64,000 nt of DNA from Salinispora oceanensis. GTDB lineage: Bacteria > Actinomycetota > Actinomycetes > Mycobacteriales > Micromonosporaceae. The stretch spans positions 3,442,523-3,506,522 of the forward strand of contig NZ_KB911579.1 of assembly GCF_000383575.1 (NCBI RefSeq). Direction: 5' to 3'. This document shows, one piece after another, positions 19,047-25,429 of this stretch (position 1 is its first letter; the number at the start of each line of letters is the position of its first letter). A program made the translations under genes and the position numbers. Under the pieces are notes generated by a model that saw only the letters and a program-made list of their open reading frames with translations, made no database searches and was not told the origin of the DNA.

Positions 19047-19594
19047 GAGCTGATGTGCCTTCGGAGGGATGGGAGCTGACTCGGGCTGTCAGGACCGACG
19101 CTGGGATGTTTGGCGTCTGGCAGCCTGAGCGCTTCACAGGTGTGACCAGCCTGGACGAGTGGGAGGATGAGGTGTCCGAGGATGCGGCGCTTCTCCGCTA
19201 CATTCAGGCTGGAGTTTTCGTCCCGATCAATTTTGGTGGGGGTGGCGCCTATCAATTCACCGTCCGATACGGCGATCGGGCTGGTGGCTTGACGGAGCGT
19301 GAAGGACGGTACCGACTGGTTTCGTCGAAGCCGTATTTGCTGATTGCTAGGGGGCAAACTGCACTGGGTGGTCTGGAGGCTGTTGGTCAATACTCAGGTA
19401 TTGATCCCTTGGTACTGCCGACGGATCCAGGGCGCTACACCGTTACCATTCACTTGATTGATTGGAAGGCTGAGCCCGGCACTGCTGATCCCGATGGGAA
19501 GCCAACGGCGAGTGCACTGTCGGACTTCCTAGTTGAAATATCCCCAGATTCTGGAAGTGAAGAATATCGTTCACTCTTGGCTACATTCGATTGA
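19040..19594 (+). CDS. Probable immunity protein for the RHS nuclease tip
   Basis: A 184-residue acidic cytoplasmic protein with no signal peptide or membrane segment. The ATG at 19040 lies inside the last codons of the toxin (7-base overlap with its stop), the typical toxin-immunity arrangement that couples translation. I do not recognise the family. It contains VFVPINFGGGGAYQF and ends with a short acidic segment. The base composition is clearly lower in GC than the shell gene, as expected for exchangeable tip-immunity cassettes. Function is inferred from position only. Confidence 0.75.
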   Translation: MLGADVPSEGWELTRAVRTDAGMFGVWQPERFTGVTSLDEWEDEVSEDAALLRYIQAGVFVPINFGGGGAYQFTVRYGDRAGGLTEREGRYRLVSSKPYLLIARGQTALGGLEAVGQYSGIDPLVLPTDPGRYTVTIHLIDWKAEPGTADPDGKPTASALSDFLVEISPDSGSEEYRSLLATFD

Positions 19595-20177
19595 CCGTGC
19601 ATGCCTCAAGCAAGGGCATTGCGTGATTGCGTAGCGTAGTCCCGCGGCATCGCTGTGCGCTGGCGGTCACGGTCGTACCCGCGGGTTGCCGTCATGGCTA
19701 CCGTCAAACCTGATTCTTGTTGTAAATGCATCGATCTAGTTAGTCAGCTTCTCGTATTGCGGATGAGGCGGCGGGCGGGTGAGCAGCTATCCGGCCCGCG
19801 CTCTTCGCTGCCGCCTCGTTGGCATGTTGCGTAGTAGCGTGGCGATCGCCGGAACCGGCACGGAGATCGACGTGTGAAGCGGTCGTTGCCGCCTGGCGGA
19901 GTTGGCACTGCCGCTCAATGCGGTTCGTGCGTGAGCGCGTGCGCGCGGGCCGGAACGGCTGTAGCGCGTGCGCGCGCGGCCCGGCGTGAGCCGGGCCGTA
20001 CTTGATTCTGTAAAGCAGTTTTGAGCCAGTCGGATCTTGGTCGACATCGAAGCCATGAACCGCGCCCTGCACCCCGACGACACCGACTTGGACGACGACA
20101 CCCCACCCACCGACAACTGAGGCCCACCGGCCAGCGGCGCCCCGACCAGACCCACCACGGTCCTGGTTGGGGTGCCG
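19595..20177. other. Gene-poor stretch downstream of the immunity gene
   Basis: There is no convincing gene in 583 bases. Lower GC than average to about 19760. A perfect 8-bp hairpin (ggcccggc, gtga, gccgggcc) is at 19978-19997. A short frame at 20022-20120 ends in an acidic peptide (HPDDTDLDDDTPPTDN) and may be the tail of a deleted gene; I cannot assign it. Confidence 0.45.
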
Positions 20178-20411
20178 CTACTCGTTGTGTAGTGCGGGCG
20201 AACGCTGCCAGGCGAGGAACCGTGCGTGGAGTACTCCTGACGGGGTGTGGGGTAGGTCTTCGCATGCTTGGACCAGGTACGCCGACAGGTGCAGTATCAG
20301 CGACACCCGGGCACCGGTGAACTCCGCCACGAGTTGCCGTTTCCGGGTCCGGCACGGCCACGGTACCCCGCATCCCGCGCAGATCCACTGCGGCCGTATC
20401 GGTTGATGCAT
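20178..20411 (-). CDS. Small CxxC protein of the actinobacterial 'flavin reductase' annotation family
   Basis: A 77-residue protein beginning MHQPIRPQWICAGCG. The pattern W-x-C-x-x-C-G-x-PWPC with a conserved LHARFLAW near the C-terminus is shared by a short actinobacterial family that databases often label flavin reductase. At this length it lacks a flavin-binding domain, and the C-x2-C...C suggests metal binding, so that label is doubtful. The ATG at 20411 is chosen because conservation starts there; the frame is open further upstream. It is transcribed away from the DUF5919-like gene. Confidence 0.65.
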   Translation of the reverse strand: MHQPIRPQWICAGCGVPWPCRTRKRQLVAEFTGARVSLILHLSAYLVQACEDLPHTPSGVLHARFLAWQRSPALHNE

Positions 20412-20677
20412 CGACAACAACCCCACCACCCTCCCGGATCGTTGGAAGGGGGAAGGGACCGCCACCCGCACCAAACCCAGAACCACAGCCCGGGTCGAGT
20501 GGCGCCCCTTCCCCCTGGCGCCCACCAGCCCGGCGAAAGTGCCGCAAGCGAACCGGCGAGGCCCTTGCTGCTGAACCTACGAACCAACCCCGGGACACCC
20601 CAACGTCCCGACAGGCACCAGCCTGGATACTTCCACGACCCTGGTGCGTCCCGCCGTGTCCACTACCGTGGGACGGT

Positions 20678-21420
20678 ATGAGTCACCGCCTACGCGCGGC
20701 CATGCTCCGCGCCCGCCTCAACCCCGCCGCCCTCGCCGAAGCCGTCGGAGTCGACGTCAAAACCGTCACCCGGTGGCTCAGCGGCCGGATCCCACACGCA
20801 CCCGCCTCGCCGTCGCCGACGCCCTCGGCGAAACCGAAGCCGACCTGTGGCCCCAAACCCGCCCCGACCAGGCACCCGGCGCGGAAGCCACCGCCGAGGT
20901 CGTCGCCGCCTACGCCCACCGCGCCGACATCGGCCACCACGTCTGGGCCGCCCTACTCACCGGCGCCACCACCCGCATCGACCTGCTCGGCTACGCCTAC
21001 CCATTCCTCCTAGAACTGCTGCCCCACACCATGCAACTCATCACCGACAAAGCCACCAACGGCACCCAGGTCCGGCTCGCGTTCGCCGACCCCGACTGCC
21101 CACACGTCGCCGAACGCGACAACCTCGAACAGATCGGCGGCACCCTCCCCGGCCGCATCCGCAACGCCCTCAACTTCTGCGAACCCCTCCACCAGGTGCC
21201 CGGCGTCCACATCGGCCTGCACACCGTGCACCTGTACAACTCGGTGTTCCGCTTCGACCACCAAATGATCGTCACCCCACACCTCTACCGCGCCCGCGGC
21301 TACCAACACCCCGCCCTACACCTACGCGAACTCTCCCCGCACGGCATCTTCGCCGCCCACGCCGACCAATTCGAACAGATCTGGCAAACCACCACCGCCT
21401 ACCCCACGCACACCCCGTGA
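20678..21420 (+). pseudogene. HTH/DUF5919-type regulator, frameshifted after the HTH
   Basis: Residues 1-41 in the first frame give a helix-turn-helix (LAEAVGVDVKTVTRWLSGR, then IPH). The protein then continues in another frame from about 20800 (RTRLAVADALGETEADLWP) to the stop at 21420, with the family C-terminus (LHLRELSPHGIFAAH). Joining the halves needs one extra base near 20799-20803 (net loss of 1 or 4 bases). Intact relatives are XRE-like regulators with a phospholipase-D-like DUF5919 domain, usually next to a Nudix gene as here. It could also be a sequencing error. If real, the downstream half would need a new start, for example in the frame opening at 20644. Confidence 0.75.
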
Positions 21421-21890
21421 CCGGCCGCCGCGACCACTACCACGACCCCCACGCCCCCACCCCGAACAGCCTCATCCCCGGCGCCGCCGCCATCATCACC
21501 GACCCACACGGCCGCATCCTGCTGCAACAACGCACCGACTCCGGCAACTGGTCCCTCCCCGGCGGCACCATGAACATCGGCGAAACCCTCCAACAATGCG
21601 CCATCCGCGAAGTCAAAGAAGAAACCGGCCTCGACATCGCCATCACCGGCCTCCTCGGCATCTACACCGACCCCGCACACGTCATCGCCTACCCCGACGG
21701 CGAGGTGCGGCAGGAGTTCACCATCACCTACCGTGCCCGAGCCACCGGCGGCACACTCACCGTCAGCGACGAATCCACCGACCTCCGCTACATCCACCCC
21801 ACCGACTTCGACCACATCCCCATCCACGACACCGTCCGACTCCGCCTCCACCACCACACCCAACACCGCGACACCCCCTACCTCGGATAG
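21417..21890 (+). CDS. Nudix hydrolase
   Basis: A 157-residue protein with a complete Nudix box, G-x5-E-x7-REVKEETGL, starting at GTMNIGETLQ. It should hydrolyse a nucleoside diphosphate derivative with a divalent metal; the substrate is unknown. The GTG at 21417 overlaps the TGA of the DUF5919 frame by 4 bases, so the two were an operon. The core after about residue 20 (LIPGAAAIITDPHGRILLQ) is standard. Codon use is extremely C-rich at third positions, like the DUF5919 frame and unlike the flanking toxin debris. Confidence 0.9.
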   Translation: MTGRRDHYHDPHAPTPNSLIPGAAAIITDPHGRILLQQRTDSGNWSLPGGTMNIGETLQQCAIREVKEETGLDIAITGLLGIYTDPAHVIAYPDGEVRQEFTITYRARATGGTLTVSDESTDLRYIHPTDFDHIPIHDTVRLRLHHHTQHRDTPYLG

Positions 21891-22050
21891 CGCCGCCCAT
21901 CGATGCCCGGGCCGCTGAAGGGCGCGGATGTCTTCCCAGGTTGCCGTCACCGTTGCCGTGAATGCCGATGATTTTCGATGCGGCGAGTCGGTCCTACGCA
22001 CGAAAGGCCAGGTGAAACGCCATGAACACGTAAGTCGCACGACGTGACGG
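21891..22050. other. Spacer before the orphan toxin tip
   Basis: No gene was recognised in these 160 bases. The sequence changes from C-rich Nudix-type composition to mixed composition at about 21950, which may be the edge of the toxin debris. Confidence 0.4.
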
Positions 22051-22061
22051 GCTGAAAATCC

Positions 22062-22526
22062 CACACGTACTATGTGCTGGCGGGGGGCAACTCCAGTCCT
22101 GGTTCACAACACCGGCGGCAGCGGCCACATGTGCGATATCACCGCGACAGCTCCTGACGGGAGTACGCGTGTCGATGTGAAGTTGGAGAGCGGTGACATG
22201 ACTCCGGAGGAGGCTGCTCTCGGATATCCCAACAATTACGCCTTCACGCACTCGGAGCATCGGTTCTCCCGTGTGGCAGGTGCCTCCACCGGGCCGAAGG
22301 TCTCACTTCCGAACGATCCGTTCGCTGGTAGGCACCCGTTGAGTTCTGGTGACGCGGTGACGCGGTGACGCGGTGACGCGGTGACGCGGTGACGATGCGA
22401 GGCCAGCTTCCGCCCTGTTCAAGGTGTAAGGGGGCAATGAACCGCATGGTCAGGGAATTAGGAGTATCGGTTACATATACATGGGACGGTGTTAAGGGTG
22501 CCGGAATATGGAAGGCGAGGGGCTAG
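22062..22526 (+). pseudogene. Orphan RHS tip: Hint remnant plus deaminase-fold toxin, disrupted
   Basis: A displaced toxin tip without its shell. 22062-22110 encodes the end of a Hint domain (HTYYVLAG, then TPVLVHN after a frame change in a six-G run at 22082-22087). The frame then gives THSEHRF, an H-x-E motif, up to a stop at 22366. The other half of a zinc deaminase site, PPCSRCKGAMNRM, is in a different frame from about 22388 to TAG at 22524-22526. Between them is an 8-bp tandem repeat. Removing exactly four units joins the halves as GDAVTMRGQLPPCSRC with no stop. The stop lies 2 bp before the immunity gene. The deaminase assignment rests on the HxE/PCxxC pattern and the RHS context. Confidence 0.8.
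22348..22395 (+). repeat. 8-bp tandem repeat splitting the deaminase
   Basis: Five perfect copies of ggtgacgc at 22348, 22356, 22364, 22372 and 22380, plus a sixth imperfect copy (ggtgacga) at 22388. Because 8 is not a multiple of 3, copy number changes shift the frame, and any three consecutive units contain TGA. Confidence 0.97.
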
Positions 22527-22528
22527 CG

Positions 22529-22948
22529 ATGAGACTGACCGCCACGGAGGTCGGGTTCTTTGAGGACTACGAGGATGAGGAGTCTCTGGAGGTAGGCGTC
22601 AGGGGGGTGGATGGCGCTGGTGTTCGGAGGTCTCTTTCGATTCAGCGATCCACCTATGAGCCAGACGAGCAGGAAGTGCAGTCTGGAATGGACTCCTATA
22701 ACGTCTCGAACGAGCGGGGGTTCACGGTTTACGGCTGTCTGCAGCGCGTGCAGCTTAACGGCACGCTACTGGCCCTGGAGTTCACAGCTGAGGATGCGGA
22801 GATTCTTGAAATTCCGGCTCTCGTGGAAGTGGAACTCCGTGATTCAGGAGCCGACATTGCGAACTTGTCGACGAAACTTGGTGAGATCTTGGACTGGGGT
22901 TCCACCGAGAAGCGGCCGGAACTGATCGGGCTGAACGTTTCCGAATAG
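22529..22948 (+). CDS. Imm10-like immunity protein of the orphan deaminase
   Basis: A 139-residue acidic cytoplasmic protein. The ATG at 22529 is preferred over 22508 because gcgagggg precedes it and it starts 2 bp after the toxin stop. The pattern GMDSYNVSNERG followed by VYGCLQRVQLNG and a final hydrophobic/acidic strand resembles the Imm10 family of polymorphic-toxin immunity proteins. It appears intact although its toxin is broken, as is common for orphan immunity genes kept for protection against kin. Confidence 0.75.
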   Translation: MRLTATEVGFFEDYEDEESLEVGVRGVDGAGVRRSLSIQRSTYEPDEQEVQSGMDSYNVSNERGFTVYGCLQRVQLNGTLLALEFTAEDAEILEIPALVEVELRDSGADIANLSTKLGEILDWGSTEKRPELIGLNVSE

Positions 22949-23010
22949 ACGTCCGCTACATCCGCTTCCACGACCTGCGACACACCTGCGCCACGCTGCT
23001 GCTAGCCGTC
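22948..23010 (+). pseudogene. Fragment of a tyrosine recombinase (integrase)
   Basis: Twenty-one codons starting at the last base of the preceding stop read DVRYIRFHDLRHTCATLLLA, the catalytic H-x-L-R-H block of phage-type tyrosine recombinases. Neither the N-terminal part nor the catalytic Tyr is present. Similarity stops abruptly at about 23007 and toxin-tail sequence begins. This is a recombination scar. Confidence 0.8.
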
Positions 23011-23020
23011 GGGATACTTC

Positions 23021-23119
23021 GGTCTGGATATTAACAATCACAGTGGGCATTTCCTGCCATCCGCGGAAAGCCTGCAGGTCGGCCGCGAAGTATTTGCGAG
23101 AGCGGGGATCGGATTCTAA
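23021..23119 (+). pseudogene. C-terminal remnant of a third toxin
   Basis: The frame reads GLDINNHSGHFLPSAESL and ends in VFARAGIGF followed by TAA at 23117-23119. I associate an SGH-x-x-PS-x-ESL tail with the C-termini of RHS-type toxins; the family is not named here. The stop shares its last A with the ATG of the next gene (TAATG), the spacing expected of a toxin-immunity pair. Upstream it is joined directly to integrase sequence, so only the last ~32 codons survive. Confidence 0.55.
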
Positions 23120-23661
23120 TGATCGATCTGTGCCTGTTGGGAAAGCTTAGTATTGGCGACCTCTCCATGTTGCTTGCTGAGCGAACGCCTACCTGGACCG
23201 GCATTCATCCTTCTGATTGGCATTATTTGCTCGCATTATTCAACTCACAGCTGATGTGTGCCGATCGGCAGGCAGTAACCCGGGACTTACCACTGTTGCG
23301 TCGTGCATATGAAACCCTGATCGAGGCCGCCCGTGACGGTGGTGCTATCGACCAGCGCGAGAGTGTTTTGCGCCTCGTCAACCTGCTCGTGGCTTTGGCT
23401 GCGATTTCAGACTCTGACGAGGAGATTGACGACTTGGTGGCGGAGGCAAAGCGTGTCGCCCTGGAGAACGTGCCAATGTCGCTTGAGTCTGTTCAGGTTA
23501 AAGTTCGGGGCTGGCGCACGTTACCGATCAAAGAGATTCGAGATTTGCGCTACGCGAAGAACCTATTGACTCCGCTCGGTTCAATCGCGAATCGAGGTAG
23601 TCGCGGAATGTGTTCGACAAACTTCGAAGCTTGGATGGGCCTACTGTCATCCCTTCCGTAG
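23119..23661 (+). CDS. Probable orphan immunity protein
   Basis: A 180-residue soluble, mostly helical protein of unknown family. The ATG at 23119 overlaps the TAA of the toxin-tail remnant by one base. The body is rich in Leu/Ala/Asp/Glu (for example ESVLRLVNLLVALAAISDSD). GC content is well below the window average. Translational coupling to a toxin tail and the neighbourhood suggest immunity; nothing in the sequence itself shows it. Confidence 0.55.
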   Translation: MIDLCLLGKLSIGDLSMLLAERTPTWTGIHPSDWHYLLALFNSQLMCADRQAVTRDLPLLRRAYETLIEAARDGGAIDQRESVLRLVNLLVALAAISDSDEEIDDLVAEAKRVALENVPMSLESVQVKVRGWRTLPIKEIRDLRYAKNLLTPLGSIANRGSRGMCSTNFEAWMGLLSSLP

Positions 23662-23795
23662 TTGCGCCTCGGGGCCAATCCATGGTGGGCGCGCGCGGGC
23701 CGTTAACCGATCTATCCAAGACCTCAACCTTTATTGATTACCGATGCATCGGTCCCACCTCACCAGCCGAAGGCTCTTACGAGGCGAAACACGGA

Positions 23796-24002
23796 CTAAA
23801 CCTCGCCCGATTCCTCGATGAGGGAGAGTGCGCCGGATGGGCAGAGTTCGACGGCGTCGCGGGCTCGTTGGGCGGCTTCGCCTTCGGGGTGTTTGGTGAC
23901 GAGCATGACGATGCCGTCGTCGTGCTGGTCGAACACGGTCGGGTCGGTCATTACGCACTGGCCGGCTCCGATGCAGACGTCGGTGTTCGCCTCGATTCGC
24001 AT
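23796..24002 (-). CDS. Ferredoxin, [3Fe-4S] type, P450 partner
   Basis: A 68-residue ferredoxin. The ATG at 24002 follows acggaggacc. Cluster ligands fit C-x5-C...C: DVCIGAGQC and ELCPSGAL, with Ala-Gly in place of the second Cys of a 4Fe motif, as in actinobacterial P450 ferredoxins. It lies 11 bp downstream of the P450 gene and should pass electrons to it from a ferredoxin reductase encoded elsewhere. Confidence 0.93.
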   Translation of the reverse strand: MRIEANTDVCIGAGQCVMTDPTVFDQHDDGIVMLVTKHPEGEAAQRARDAVELCPSGALSLIEESGEV

Positions 24003-24013
24003 ATGGTCCTCCG

Positions 24014-25288
24014 TTACCAGGCGACGGGGAGTTCTTCGGCGCCGTAGATGATCGCGTCGGACTTGAACGGGATGTCGTCGAGCGGTGCGGCCAGGCGGAG
24101 GGTGGGGATGCGACGGAACAGGGTGTCGAAGACGATTTGCAGCTCCAAGCGAGCCAGGGTTTGGCCGATGCACTGGTGTGGGCCGAAGCCGAAGGCGACG
24201 TGGTGGCGCGCGCCGCGTTCGAGGTCGATCTGGTTTGGGTCGGTGAAGACCGTGGGGTCGTGGTCGGCGGCCAGCCCGGAGATGACGACTCCGTCGCCGG
24301 CGGTGATGGTGGTGTCGCCGAGCTGTACGTCCTCGGTGGCCACGCGGGCGGTGACGGTATCGGTGATGGTGAAGTAGCGCAGTAGCTCCTCGACGGCCGG
24401 CGGTGTCTTCTCCGGGTCATCTTTGATCATGGCTAGCTGGTCGGGGTGTTGGAGCAGCCCCACAACGCCGAGGGAGATCATGTTCGCGGTGGTCTCGTGA
24501 CCGGCGATGAGCAGGAGGAAGGCCATACTGACCAGGCTCGTGCGGTCGAAGGTGCCGGCCGCGTGCTGTTTGGCGATCTGCCGGCTGAGCAGGTCGTCGG
24601 TGGGGTCGGCGACCTTGCGGTCGATCAGCCCGCCGAGGTAGGTGTTCAGCTCTTCCTGGATGCGGACCCGGACCTTCGATGGTGTGTGGTGCCGGACCAG
24701 GGGGCCGCTGCGCGCCTGGAAGAAGTCATGGTCGGCGTAGGGGACGCCGAGTAGCTCGCAGATGACCAACGACGGCACCGGCAGCGACAGCGCTTCGACC
24801 AAGTCGGCGGAGCGTTGCTCGGAGGACAGCATCTCGTCAATGTGCTGGTCGACGATCTGCTGGATCCGTGGCCGCAGCCCGGCCATCCGCCGGACGGTGA
24901 ACTCACCCATCAGGGCCCGCCGCGTCTGGGCGTGCTCGGCGCCGTCCATGCCAAGCATGGAGGTGGGCTGGTCCTGCAACTGTTTTCTGGTCTCCGGGTC
25001 GGTGCTGACGAACGGGAAGTTGTCCCGGCGGCGGTCGGAGGAGAACCGCCGGTCGGCCAGGACGGCGCGGGCCAGCTCGTGCCCGGCGATCCACCATGCT
25101 TCGCGGCCGGTCGTCAGGCGGACCTTGGTCAGCGGGGAGTGCTCCCTGATCTGTTCGTATTCGGCGGGTGTGCTGAAGGGGCATCCACGTTCGACGGGAA
25201 ATTCGGTGTCGGTGACCTCGCCGGAGCCAGGCCCTGACGTAGCAGTCGAGGAGGTCCCTGGCGTAGTGATCGAGGCAGTCTCTGTCAT
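24014..25288 (-). CDS. Cytochrome P450
   Basis: A 424-residue soluble bacterial P450. The ATG at 25288 has gaggtgac upstream; the open frame before it is not P450-like. Visible features: I-helix oxygen-binding motif AGHETT (about residue 263), ExxR helix (EELLRY), and heme loop FGFGPHQCIGQTLARLE with the ligand Cys at about residue 373. The overall style resembles CYP105-type enzymes. The substrate is unknown. It forms a unit with the ferredoxin and lies 141 bp downstream of the ABC permease, possibly on the same PadR-controlled transcript. Confidence 0.95.
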   Translation of the reverse strand: MTETASITTPGTSSTATSGPGSGEVTDTEFPVERGCPFSTPAEYEQIREHSPLTKVRLTTGREAWWIAGHELARAVLADRRFSSDRRRDNFPFVSTDPETRKQLQDQPTSMLGMDGAEHAQTRRALMGEFTVRRMAGLRPRIQQIVDQHIDEMLSSEQRSADLVEALSLPVPSLVICELLGVPYADHDFFQARSGPLVRHHTPSKVRVRIQEELNTYLGGLIDRKVADPTDDLLSRQIAKQHAAGTFDRTSLVSMAFLLLIAGHETTANMISLGVVGLLQHPDQLAMIKDDPEKTPPAVEELLRYFTITDTVTARVATEDVQLGDTTITAGDGVVISGLAADHDPTVFTDPNQIDLERGARHHVAFGFGPHQCIGQTLARLELQIVFDTLFRRIPTLRLAAPLDDIPFKSDAIIYGAEELPVAW

Positions 25289-25429
25289 GGTGATCGTCAC
25301 CTCGCAGAAGTGGATGTTGTCCCCGCCCGCTCGGCCCCAGGCTAGCCGGACGGTGGCACTCCGTCCATGCCTGATCGTCGATGGCCAGGCTGGTCTGCCT
25401 ACCGGCCGGGCGGGGACGACAGCGGGCAC

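Noticed and set aside
20847..21416. Upstream extension of the Nudix frame
   Set aside because: Translation is an Arg/Pro/His-rich shadow of the DUF5919 frame; the Nudix protein starts at the GTG overlapping the previous stop.
23610..24047. Plus-strand ORF of 145 codons over the ferredoxin
   Set aside because: Most of it is antisense to a clear ferredoxin. The first 50 codons have no recognised motif.
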